This document shows positions 18,692 to 27,196 of a stretch of 64,000 bases of DNA, in pieces (within the stretch, counting starts at the first letter, position 1; each line of letters opens with the position of its first letter). Source of the stretch: an uncultured Nitrospiraceae bacterium (GTDB taxonomy: Bacteria > Nitrospirota > Thermodesulfovibrionia > Thermodesulfovibrionales > Dissulfurispiraceae); NCBI GenBank assembly GCA_903822005.1, contig CAIJNL010000009.1, positions 24,186 through 88,185 of the forward strand. The letters are read 5' to 3'. The notes under the pieces are model-generated. The model was not told the DNA's origin. It was given only the letters and a program-made list of their open reading frames with translations, and did not search any database. A program made the translations under genes and the position numbers.

Positions 18692-20010
18692 GCAGAACTG
18701 ATCCGTTAATAGAGGGCGCTTTTTGGCAGCGCCAAAACGAGGTAATAGAGCGAACATTTCTGGAGGCCGAACAGCTGCATCATCTGAAAGAGACTCTGGA
18801 TAGTGTTTATAGCAATGTGCCATTTTACAAGTCGCGTTTTGAAAAGGCAGGACTTATTCCAGGCGATATACGAAGTCTGGGCGATCTGCGAAGACTGCCT
18901 TTTACTACAAGCGATGATTTGCGGGCCGCGTATCCCTTCGGTATGCTGGCAGTATCCAAAGAGGATGTCGTGCGCCTTCATACGTCAAGCGGAACAACCG
19001 GCAAACCAAAGGCCATTTTTTTCTCCCGGCAGGATATTGAGAACTCGTCAGATCTTATAGCGCGCTGTCTTGTTATGACAGGGACAGGCAGGGGCGACAT
19101 TCTTCAGAACATGATGACATACGGAATGTTCACCGGGGCGCTTGTGATGCATTACGGTGCGGAGAAGGTAGGGGCGCTGGTCATACCTGCCGGCCCCGGC
19201 AATTCCGACCGGCAGATATCCTTTATGCAGGACTTCGGAGTGACTGCGTTTCATATCACACCGAGTTATGCCCTGTATATTTCAAGTTTAATGCAGGAGC
19301 GCGGTATTGATCCCGGAAAAGACCTGAGCCTTAAGAGGGCTTACCTTGGAGCGGAACCATATACCGAAGAGACGAGAAGGAAAATAGAATATATCTTTGG
19401 TATCGATGTCTACAATTGTTACGGTCTTACCGAGATGAACGGCCCTGGCGTCGCATTTGAATGTATGCACAAAAACGGCATGCACCTTTGGGAAGACCAT
19501 TTTCTGATGGAGATTATTAATCCTGACACGGGTGAGGTGCTTGAGGATGGAGAGAAGGGAGAGCTGGTGCTCACTTCCCTGAGACGCGAGGCAATGCCGC
19601 TCATAAGGTACCGCACACGCGACATCACTAGAATTATGCCGGATAACTGCGAATGCGGCAGGACGCACAGGCGGATATCGCGCATTCTCGGCAGGTCTGA
19701 TGATATGTTCATTGCAAGGGGAGTTAATATATTTCCTCAGCAGATCGAGCAGGTGCTTATGGGCATCAAAGGTGTTGCACAGAACTACCAGATAGTCCTT
19801 GAATCGTTTGATGATATTACTGTAAGGGCAGAGATATCAAAAGACCTATTTGATGGAAACATAGAACATCTGCTCGACCTGCAGACCGAAATAGCTGACA
19901 AGATAAGGGCCGAGATAATCGTCAAGCCTAAAGTCGAACTTCTCGAACCGGGAGCTCTACCTGTGAGTGAAGGCAAGGCCAAGAGGGTCATCGATAACAG
20001 GACGATGTAA
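18688..20010 (+). CDS. Phenylacetate-CoA ligase family protein (first copy)
   Basis: A 440-residue adenylate-forming enzyme of the PaaK family. The phosphate-binding loop [13 protein letters not shown] lies near residue 95, the adenine region NCYGLTEMNGPGVAFEC near 245, and the C-terminal lysine region [17 protein letters not shown] is present. It should activate phenylacetate or a related aryl acid with ATP and CoA, or work in reverse to make ATP from an aryl-acetyl-CoA produced by IorAB. It is coupled to iorB and followed by an ACT-domain gene. The exact acid is uncertain, so no gene symbol is given. Confidence 0.88.
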   Translation: MSRTDPLIEGAFWQRQNEVIERTFLEAEQLHHLKETLDSVYSNVPFYKSRFEKAGLIPGDIRSLGDLRRLPFTTSDDLRAAYPFGMLAVSKEDVVRLHTSSGTTGKPKAIFFSRQDIENSSDLIARCLVMTGTGRGDILQNMMTYGMFTGALVMHYGAEKVGALVIPAGPGNSDRQISFMQDFGVTAFHITPSYALYISSLMQERGIDPGKDLSLKRAYLGAEPYTEETRRKIEYIFGIDVYNCYGLTEMNGPGVAFECMHKNGMHLWEDHFLMEIINPDTGEVLEDGEKGELVLTSLRREAMPLIRYRTRDITRIMPDNCECGRTHRRISRILGRSDDMFIARGVNIFPQQIEQVLMGIKGVAQNYQIVLESFDDITVRAEISKDLFDGNIEHLLDLQTEIADKIRAEIIVKPKVELLEPGALPVSEGKAKRVIDNRTM

Positions 20011-20042
20011 TAAATATACTTTTGAACTATTAAGGAGCCACT

Positions 20043-20468
20043 ATGGACAAGGTAAGGCAGGTTTCTGTTTTTTCCGAGAACAAACCAGGCAGGATCCAAA
20101 AGATCACCGGCATCTTTGGCGAGGAAGGCATTAACATCCTCGCGATCTCGATAACCAGCACAAACGGCTTCGGCATCATCAAGCTGCTGGTTGACAAATG
20201 CGATCTGGCATATGAAAAACTCAAGGAGCACGGCTTCACGGTAAAGCTCAGCGAAGTGCTTGCCATTGAGATGAAGGACAGTCCCGGAGGACTTCATGAG
20301 GTTTCGCAGATCCTGTCCGACAAGGGCATCAATATAGAAAACGCGTATGTGTATGTCGTAGAATCAAGGGCAAGGGCCTACCTGCTTGTGGAAGTCAAGG
20401 ACATCGAAAAGGCCAGGGAAATACTTGCCGGATCAAACCTGAACTTTTTCAGGCACGAAGACTTTTAG
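20043..20468 (+). CDS. Tandem ACT-domain regulatory protein (first copy)
   Basis: A 141-residue protein made of two ACT folds: [27 protein letters not shown] at the start and [26 protein letters not shown] in the second half. Stand-alone ACT-repeat proteins bind amino acids and regulate partner enzymes. It is placed directly after the first PaaK-type gene, and the same arrangement repeats downstream, so it probably senses an aromatic amino acid for the ligase pair. A strong ribosome site AAGGAG precedes the start. Confidence 0.85.
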   Translation: MDKVRQVSVFSENKPGRIQKITGIFGEEGINILAISITSTNGFGIIKLLVDKCDLAYEKLKEHGFTVKLSEVLAIEMKDSPGGLHEVSQILSDKGINIENAYVYVVESRARAYLLVEVKDIEKAREILAGSNLNFFRHEDF

Positions 20469-20487
20469 CTCTAAAAGAGGTGAGAGA

Positions 20488-21789
20488 ATGATCTGGAACA
20501 AGCAGGCGGAGTGTATGCCGGCCCATGAACTCAAAAGCCTCCAGCTCGAAAGGCTAAGAGAGACGGTCAGGCTGGCGGGCGAGAATGTTCCGCATTATAA
20601 AAAGCAGTTTGCGGACATGAAGCTCAAGCCTTCATCTATCACATCTCTTAACGACATTTCAAAGCTTCCGTTTACAAGCAAAACAGACCTCAGGGACGGA
20701 TTTCCATTCGGTATGTTTGCGGTTCCGCAAAGCGACATCGTAGAGATCCATACATCCTCCGGCACTACCGGCAAGCCCATTGTCGTGGGCTATACCCGAT
20801 CGGATATCGACTTGTGGGGCGAGGTCATGGCCAGGTGCCTCAGCATGGCCGGGACCACCAGAGACGATATTATCCAGAACGGGTACGGGTACGGTCTTTT
20901 TACGGGCGGACTGGGTGTGCATTACGGGGCCCAAAAGATCGGGGCAACGGTTGTGCCCATATCTGCCGGTAATACCAAACGACAGATCGAAATAATGCGT
21001 GATCTCGGCACGACAATCATAACTTGCACCCCCTCATACGCGCTGTATCTTGCGGAGAGTGCGGAAGAAGAGGGCCTGCTTCCCAGGAAGAAGATCAAAC
21101 TGAGGGCCGGCTGCTTCGGCGCAGAGATGTGGACTGAGAAGATGCGCGACGAGATTGAATCCAGGTTTAAAATAATGGCCCTGAACATTTATGGATTGAC
21201 CGAGTTGATAGGACCCGGTGTTGCGAATGAGTGCGAACACAAGAACGGCCTGCATATCTTTGAAGATTATTTCTATCCTGAGGTGATATCGCCCGAAACA
21301 CTTCAGACATTGCCTGAGGGAGAAACGGGTGAACTCGTGCTCACGACCCTTTCCAGGGTAGGCACGCCAATGATCCGTTTTCGAACCAGAGACATCACTT
21401 CATTGCACAGAGAGCCTTGCAAATGCGGAAGGACCGTGGTCAGGATGGCCCGCATTACGGGCCGCAGCGATGATATGATCAAGGTGCGCGGTGTGCTCAT
21501 ATTCCCGTCCCAGATCGAAAGGGCGCTCCTCGAGATCAAGGACGTTGAACCCCAGTATCAGATCGTAATAACGAGACCGCACCATCTGGATGAGCTTGAG
21601 GTGCAGGTCGAGCTTTCTAAAAAGATGTTTTCCGACGAGATAAGGCATATAGAGGAATTCAGGAGGAAGATAGAAGATAATATCGAAAGAACCATCAATC
21701 TCAGGGTCAAGGTGTCGCTTGTCGAACCAAAGAGTCTGCCGAGGAGCGAGGGCAAGGCCAAGAGGGTCATCGACAAGCGGGAAATCTAA
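20488..21789 (+). CDS. Phenylacetate-CoA ligase family protein (second copy)
   Basis: A 433-residue paralogue of the ligase just upstream, with the same landmarks: [44 protein letters not shown] and [17 protein letters not shown]. It is clearly diverged from the first copy, so the two probably prefer different aryl acids, such as phenyl-, hydroxyphenyl- or indole-acetate. The start has an AGGTGAGAG ribosome site. It is part of a five-gene operon with iorB. Confidence 0.88.
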   Translation: MIWNKQAECMPAHELKSLQLERLRETVRLAGENVPHYKKQFADMKLKPSSITSLNDISKLPFTSKTDLRDGFPFGMFAVPQSDIVEIHTSSGTTGKPIVVGYTRSDIDLWGEVMARCLSMAGTTRDDIIQNGYGYGLFTGGLGVHYGAQKIGATVVPISAGNTKRQIEIMRDLGTTIITCTPSYALYLAESAEEEGLLPRKKIKLRAGCFGAEMWTEKMRDEIESRFKIMALNIYGLTELIGPGVANECEHKNGLHIFEDYFYPEVISPETLQTLPEGETGELVLTTLSRVGTPMIRFRTRDITSLHREPCKCGRTVVRMARITGRSDDMIKVRGVLIFPSQIERALLEIKDVEPQYQIVITRPHHLDELEVQVELSKKMFSDEIRHIEEFRRKIEDNIERTINLRVKVSLVEPKSLPRSEGKAKRVIDKREI

Positions 21790-21800
21790 AGGAGAATGCC

Positions 21801-22232
21801 ATGAAGCTTAAACAGATATCGGTCTTTTTGGAAAACAGAAAGGGCAGGCTGGCAGAAGCACTCGAGACCCTTGCGCAGGCAAAGATAAATATCCGCACTC
21901 TTTCCATTGCCGACACTTCGGAATTCGGGATACTGCGTCTGATTGTGCCTGATCCCGACAAGGCCAAGAAGGTTTTGGAAAAGGCCAACTTTACGGTCAA
22001 GGAGAACAGCGTTATAGCCGTTATGGTTGACGACAGGCCCGGAGGACTTGCGGCGTCCCTGAGGGTTTTAAGCGATGCCAATATCAATGTCGAGTATCTT
22101 TACGCATTTGTTGAGAAGAGCGGTGAGAAAGCGGTAGTGATACTCAGGACAGAGGATGTGGATGCGGGGATAAAGGCTTTGAAGACGGCCGGTATCGGCC
22201 TATTGAAGGCTGAGCAGGTTTATAAGCTGTAG
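21801..22232 (+). CDS. Tandem ACT-domain regulatory protein (second copy)
   Basis: A 143-residue two-ACT protein ([30 protein letters not shown], then [27 protein letters not shown]), paralogous to the first copy. It follows the second ligase by 11 bases with an AAGGAG ribosome site. It is the last gene of the iorB operon and is followed by a good intrinsic terminator. Confidence 0.85.
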   Translation: MKLKQISVFLENRKGRLAEALETLAQAKINIRTLSIADTSEFGILRLIVPDPDKAKKVLEKANFTVKENSVIAVMVDDRPGGLAASLRVLSDANINVEYLYAFVEKSGEKAVVILRTEDVDAGIKALKTAGIGLLKAEQVYKL

Positions 22233-22254
22233 CATATTATTCATTCAATCCAGT

Positions 22255-22293
22255 AGCCCGGCTGCTGCTGTATGCAACCGGGCTTTTCTGTTT
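22255..22293 (+). terminator. Intrinsic terminator of the iorB-ligase-ACT operon
   Basis: AGCCCGG, a 16-base loop and CCGGGCT form a perfect 7-bp stem followed by a T-rich tract, 22 bases after the last ACT gene. Confidence 0.8.
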
Positions 22294-22344
22294 CAGAAAT
22301 CTGTTTGCGACCCCTGAATTTGATGCAACAGTGGATATGTAGTA

Positions 22345-23709
22345 ATGACCAGAAGCAATCTGCTAAACTTGCGCTCACTGAATTCGGGAGTATCATGGAC
22401 AATGAGTAACATTTTGAGTGTCGACAAAAGAGATTTGCAGAACAGTCTACTGCCTATTGCGGCACTGGTCCTGCTCTATTTCAGCAGCCTCTACAATTAT
22501 CTGCTGTTTCATAGTCTGGCAGAGATATTCAGCATCTGCATAGCGATTACTACATTCAGTATTGCCTGGAATTCCCGGGAATACATGAATAACAACTACC
22601 TGCTGTTTATAGGCATATCCTACCTGTTTATTGGCGTTCTGGACCTGTTCCACACCCTGTCATACAAGGGCATGAATATATTTACGGACTACGATTTTTA
22701 TGCGAACCAGCTATGGATAGCTGCAAGGTTCATGGAGAGCTGTTCTTTTCTCATAGCATTCTTCTTCCTGTTTAAAAATAGGGCCATGAATTCCCGGTAT
22801 GTTCTTATCATGTATGTGGCAGTCACGGCGGGCATACTGCTTTCAATCTTTACATGGAAGGTGTTTCCCATATGCTTTATCGATGGCACGGGGCTCACTC
22901 CATTCAAAGTCTATAGCGAATATGTAATTTGCGTGATACTGCTGATTGATACACTCCTGCTCGTCAGGTACAGGCGATTTTTTGACGACGCCGTCTATAA
23001 GTTGCTGATCTGGTCCCTTCTGACAACAATCGCATCTGAACTGGCATTTACCGTGTATATCTCAAACTATGGATTTTCAAACCTGGTCGGCCATTATTTC
23101 AAGATCATATCATTTTATTTCATGTATAAGGCGATAATAGAGAAAGGAGTAAAGACTCCCTACGCACTTATTTTCAGGGAACTAAAATTGAGCGAAGCCG
23201 CCCTCGCAGAGCAGAACCGTATACTTGAGAACCTGGCATCGATTGACGGGTTAACCGGCCTGTTCAATCACGGTGAAATATATCGATTGATAAATGATGA
23301 GATTGAAAGGGTCAAACGCTACGATTCATCATTCTCGGTCATCATGTTTGATATAGATCATTTCAAATTGGCAAACGATACCTACGGCCATGTATTTGGT
23401 GACAGCGTTATCAGCTCAGTAGCACAGATCATTAAGGGCAGTATTCGATCAGTTGATATGGCCGGGCGCTATGGAGGGGATGAATTTATTGTTGTATTGC
23501 CGCAGATTGATATGAAGGGATGCTTGTCTGTGGCCGAGAGAATTCGCATGGCTGTTGAAAAGCTTGTCATCAGGGAAGGGTTTGTCATTACAGTAAGTGC
23601 CGGGATTGCCGCATACTTTAATGGTCTCTCGGATGATATTGTAAATACTGCGGATGAGCGCCTTTACAGGGCCAAGCAGCACGGCAGAAACAGGATTGTT
23701 AATGATTAA
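22345..23709 (+). CDS. MASE3-type membrane-anchored diguanylate cyclase
   Basis: A 454-residue protein with about seven N-terminal membrane helices of the MASE3 sensory type (LLFIGISYLFIGVLDLFHTLSYKGMNIF, then NQLWIAARFMES). A C-terminal GGDEF domain starts at IDGLTGLFNHGEI. The active-site motif is intact (RYGGDEF), and an RxxD inhibitory site (RSVD) stands five residues before it, so the enzyme should make cyclic di-GMP and be product inhibited. The ligand of the membrane part is unknown. An internal ATG at 22402 is an equally plausible start; neither has a strong ribosome site. Confidence 0.85.
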   Translation: MTRSNLLNLRSLNSGVSWTMSNILSVDKRDLQNSLLPIAALVLLYFSSLYNYLLFHSLAEIFSICIAITTFSIAWNSREYMNNNYLLFIGISYLFIGVLDLFHTLSYKGMNIFTDYDFYANQLWIAARFMESCSFLIAFFFLFKNRAMNSRYVLIMYVAVTAGILLSIFTWKVFPICFIDGTGLTPFKVYSEYVICVILLIDTLLLVRYRRFFDDAVYKLLIWSLLTTIASELAFTVYISNYGFSNLVGHYFKIISFYFMYKAIIEKGVKTPYALIFRELKLSEAALAEQNRILENLASIDGLTGLFNHGEIYRLINDEIERVKRYDSSFSVIMFDIDHFKLANDTYGHVFGDSVISSVAQIIKGSIRSVDMAGRYGGDEFIVVLPQIDMKGCLSVAERIRMAVEKLVIREGFVITVSAGIAAYFNGLSDDIVNTADERLYRAKQHGRNRIVND

Positions 23710-23725
23710 CCCGTCAGTTGCCGAA

Positions 23726-24082
23726 TTAGTTCCGTTTATTTTCCCTGAGATATAGCCACAAATTAAAAAAGACTAATAGAATGGTCAGTACGAAGACGAT
23801 GGTTCGTGAAATGTCAATATAGATAAGCTCTTCGACATAATGCGCAATGAATGATCCGGTGTAGGTAAGGGTCGGGTCATGCCGTGATCGAAGCCACGCT
23901 TCAAGATGCGTAAGAGGGCAGATCCAGTCCATTATTTCTGATAGAATTGCAAATGAAAGGCCGCCGAGATGTATTATCCTGACGGCTTTGTATTTTCTGC
24001 CCCAAAGAGCACCGATAAACAGAAAGACTATCCACGCCAGGTGGAGCAGCACTACCGCATCGGCAAGCAGTTTGTATGTCAC
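23726..24082 (-). CDS. DUF2784 membrane protein
   Basis: A 118-residue protein with three to four hydrophobic helices and the DUF2784 landmarks WICPLTHLEAWLR and YTGSFIAHYVEELIY. The function of this family is unknown. It follows iorA by 13 bases on the same strand and may be cotranscribed. Confidence 0.75.
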   Translation of the reverse strand: MTYKLLADAVVLLHLAWIVFLFIGALWGRKYKAVRIIHLGGLSFAILSEIMDWICPLTHLEAWLRSRHDPTLTYTGSFIAHYVEELIYIDISRTIVFVLTILLVFFNLWLYLRENKRN

Positions 24083-24095
24083 GGAATGTATTGAG

Positions 24096-25658
24096 TTATC
24101 TTTTCTTGATCAATATGCATGGGCGTCTTGAAATTATTACATTGACGCCGTCCGAATCGAGCTTTTCTTTTATCAGCTTTTCAGTCTGTTCATGGTTGAT
24201 CGGGTCTATTACCTCAAGGGACGTCACCCCGCAGCCCCGGCACAAATCTTCGAGCGAGACTTTTCCGCCTTCCGCTCCTTTAGCTGTTATTCCGGTCAGA
24301 GGAGTAGGCTGATGGCCGGTCATTGCGGTTGAGGAGTTGTCCATAATTATTACAAGTATATTTGCCCTGTTATACACGGCGCTTATGAGGGCAGGTACGC
24401 CCGTATGCAGGAAAGTCGAATCTCCAATGACAGCAGCGATCCTCGTTGCTCCAGCCTGGGACATGCCGGCTGCCTTGCTGATGCTTGCGCCCATGCACAA
24501 ACAGGTGTCCATTGCGTTAAGGGGAGGCATGGCACCGAGTGTATAACAGCCTATGTCACCGGTCGTAAAAGAGGGTGATGCCGCTTTAAGGGATTTGTAC
24601 AACTCCCGGTGCGAGCAGCCTGTACATAAAACAGGTGGCCGCTTTAGAAGAGTGGCGTCAACAGTTTTTTTCGGCGTAGCCTGCCCGAGTGCTTCTGCCA
24701 GTGCGTCAGGGCCGAGTTCACCAACATCGCTCAGATGTCCGGAAAGTTTACCTTTTATCGCCGGGTGATATTTGCGTGCAATCTCCTCAACTACAGGTTC
24801 GCCTTCTTCGAGCACCCATACTTCTTCGAGCCCTGTCACGAAGTCTTTAATCAGGTCGTCAGAGAAAGGATAAGCCGATATCTTCAGAAAATCGAAATCG
24901 CCTTTAGTCTCTCTGGCATACATATAAGTAATTCCGCAGGCTATTATGCCGCGCTTGTTTCCTGTTTTGAAAGATTTATTCAAGCCTGAATCTGCGGCCC
25001 ATTTTTTCAGTTCCAGCTGTTTATTGTTAAGGGCCTTATGCAGCCTCACAACATTGCTCGGCACTGCCAGAAGCCGTTCAGGGTTCTTTTCTAGGAGCAG
25101 GCTGTTTTCTTTCCTCGGCTCACAGATAGAAACCGGTGAAAGGGCATGAGAGACACGGGTGAGCGTTCGCAGCATTACCGGCAGTTCCATTTTTTCCGAT
25201 AGATCGAGGGCGGCAATTGCCATGTCCTTGGCCTCCTGTGAGTCAGCAGGTTCGAGGCATGGTATATTCGCAAATCTGGCAAATATGCGCGAGTCCTGCT
25301 CATTCTGGGAAGAGTATGCGCCAGGATCATCGGCCACTACCAGAAGCAGCCCGCCTTTTATGCCGAGATATGCTGATGTCATCAGTGGGTCTGCCGCAAC
25401 ATTGAGCCCGACATGTTTCATTGAGCAGATCACTCTTTTGCCTGCATACGATGCGCCTATCGCTGTTTCGAGCGCCACTTTTTCATTGATTGCCCATTCA
25501 GCCTTGCCAGAAAAATTTGCCGCTATATATTGAAGTATCTCAGTTGCGGGGGTGCCGGGATAACTTGTAGCAATCGAGATGCCGGCTTCGATGGCTCCTC
25601 TTCCTATTGCATCATTGCCCGAAAGAAGTTCTTTTTTTGTTATTTCTGCATTGGTCAT
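24096..25658 (-). CDS. iorA: Indolepyruvate:ferredoxin oxidoreductase alpha subunit without the ferredoxin domain
   Basis: A 520-residue catalytic subunit. The N-terminal half carries the pyrimidine-binding domain (LLSGNDAIGRGAIEAGISIATSYPGTPATEIL). The C-terminal half binds thiamine diphosphate (TGDIGCYTLG, then VIGDSTFLHTGVPALISAV and IIMDNSSTAMTGHQ). Canonical IorA is about 600-650 residues and ends with a two-cluster ferredoxin module. Here the frame stops at ISRRPCILIKKR, just where that module would begin, and no ferredoxin-like cysteines follow in any nearby frame. Electrons would then have to leave through a separate ferredoxin. The start has a GGAG ribosome site. Confidence 0.88.
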   Translation of the reverse strand: MTNAEITKKELLSGNDAIGRGAIEAGISIATSYPGTPATEILQYIAANFSGKAEWAINEKVALETAIGASYAGKRVICSMKHVGLNVAADPLMTSAYLGIKGGLLLVVADDPGAYSSQNEQDSRIFARFANIPCLEPADSQEAKDMAIAALDLSEKMELPVMLRTLTRVSHALSPVSICEPRKENSLLLEKNPERLLAVPSNVVRLHKALNNKQLELKKWAADSGLNKSFKTGNKRGIIACGITYMYARETKGDFDFLKISAYPFSDDLIKDFVTGLEEVWVLEEGEPVVEEIARKYHPAIKGKLSGHLSDVGELGPDALAEALGQATPKKTVDATLLKRPPVLCTGCSHRELYKSLKAASPSFTTGDIGCYTLGAMPPLNAMDTCLCMGASISKAAGMSQAGATRIAAVIGDSTFLHTGVPALISAVYNRANILVIIMDNSSTAMTGHQPTPLTGITAKGAEGGKVSLEDLCRGCGVTSLEVIDPINHEQTEKLIKEKLDSDGVNVIISRRPCILIKKR

Positions 25659-25786
25659 ATATTCTCCGGATATTTATGATTGTATAAAGGTGCAAGTGAA
25701 AAGATAACAGAAAGGGCGTTCTTTTCTCAAATTTATTAAGGGCAAATGAGGCAATCGGATGCAGAATCGGGCAAATAGAAATAAAT

Positions 25787-25815
25787 TTGACAAAATAATG
25801 TTGCTGGCGTATATA
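25787..25815 (+). promoter_or_regulatory. Strong sigma-70-type promoter for the RND efflux operon
   Basis: TTGACA, a 17-base spacer and TATATA match the vegetative consensus closely. The start point would be near 25822, giving a leader of about 150 bases before the adaptor gene. The 317-base gap between iorA and the efflux operon holds no gene. Confidence 0.7.
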
Positions 25816-25975
25816 TTAATTGCTATCATTATTAGTACATCCATTATATGCCGGAGCTTACTAAATATATTCGATCGTATGGTTTTATTGTAGTTATAGC
25901 AAATGTGAGGGGGAATTGATGCATGTGCAATAATCTTAGGGAGTTGATATCAAGAGAGTTGAGGTTTGGCAGATA

Positions 25976-27196
25976 ATGACGGCCAGGGATATAAGAGACA
26001 AGTTGAGCCCATTTCAAAAGCGCTCACAGGGATTTATGAAGAGAAATTGGAAATGGCTGCTGGCTGTTTCCATAATTATCGTTATAGCCATTATCTATTT
26101 CGCTATCTCAGGTATTCAGTCAAAATCATCCAGACAGACAGGCCCGCGCAGCACATCGGTAGTTACAGTAGCCGCCAGGAAAGGCGATCTCAATGTCTAT
26201 ATCACCGGATTGGGTTCTGTTGTTCCGCTGAATACAGTAACAGTGAAAAGCCGTGTTGATGGCCAGCTAATGAGGGTGAATTTTCAGGAGGGACAGGTCG
26301 TAGGTGTTGGTTATCTGCTTGCTGAATTAGATTCGCGTCCGTTTGAGGCGCTTTTGAAACAGGCTGCCGGGCAGCTTGCAAGGGACCAGGCCCTTCTGGA
26401 TAATGCCCGGATTGACGTCCAACGCTACAGGGTGCTGATAGAGCAGGATTCGATAGCAAAGCAGCAGCTTGATACTCAAGAGGCCCTTGTGAGGCAATAT
26501 GAGGGAACTGTAAAGATAGATCAGGGAGTAGTAGACAACGCGAAACTGCAGCTCGCTTATTGCCGTATCACCTCACCGATATCGGGCAGGATAGGCCTGC
26601 GGCTTGTGGACACTGGCAATATCGTGCGCGCCAGCGATGCCACTGGCCTTGCGGTGATTACGCAGATACAGCCGATTACGGTCCTTTTTTCCATACCTGA
26701 GGACAACGTGCCCGCTATTGTGAGCAAACTCAGGGCAGGGAAACGTATAGTTGTAGAGGCTTATGATCGCGCCCAGCTTCAGAAGTTAGCGAGTGGGTAT
26801 TTGCTGACTATCGATAACCAGATAGATCCTACGACAGGCACGGTAAAGCTCAAGGCCATGTTCCAGAATAGCAGGAGTGAACTTTTTCCAAACCAGTTTG
26901 TTAATGCGAAGCTTCTGCTCGATACAAAGAAAGGTACAATTATTATCCCCCAGGCCACTGTACAGCGCGGTCAGAAGGGAACTTTTGTTTATGTTATAAA
27001 GCCTGACCAGACCGCATCTGTAAGGCCCATCAGGCTCGGACCGGCAGACGGCGACGATGTCTCTGTCGAAGATGGATTGACTGCTGGAGAATTACTTGTT
27101 GTGGAAGGCGCTGACAAGCTGCGTGAAGGCAGTAAGGTGGATTTGCCCGGACAGGGTCAGCCAGAGGGCGGCCAGAAGACACGCAAGGCCAAGTAA
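25976..27196 (+). CDS. RND efflux periplasmic adaptor (MdtA-like)
   Basis: A 406-residue membrane fusion protein that links the inner-membrane RND pump to an outer-membrane channel. One N-terminal membrane anchor (WLLAVSIIIVIAIIYFAI) is followed by the barrel/lipoyl start VTVKSRVDGQLMRVNFQEGQVVGVGYLLAELD, a helical hairpin, and LQLAYCRITSPISGRIGLRLVDTGNIV, typical of MdtA/HlyD_D23-type adaptors. A shorter start at 26036 (MKRNWKW), with AGGGA before it, is possible. The stop is directly followed by the first pump gene. Confidence 0.88.
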   Translation: MTARDIRDKLSPFQKRSQGFMKRNWKWLLAVSIIIVIAIIYFAISGIQSKSSRQTGPRSTSVVTVAARKGDLNVYITGLGSVVPLNTVTVKSRVDGQLMRVNFQEGQVVGVGYLLAELDSRPFEALLKQAAGQLARDQALLDNARIDVQRYRVLIEQDSIAKQQLDTQEALVRQYEGTVKIDQGVVDNAKLQLAYCRITSPISGRIGLRLVDTGNIVRASDATGLAVITQIQPITVLFSIPEDNVPAIVSKLRAGKRIVVEAYDRAQLQKLASGYLLTIDNQIDPTTGTVKLKAMFQNSRSELFPNQFVNAKLLLDTKKGTIIIPQATVQRGQKGTFVYVIKPDQTASVRPIRLGPADGDDVSVEDGLTAGELLVVEGADKLREGSKVDLPGQGQPEGGQKTRKAK

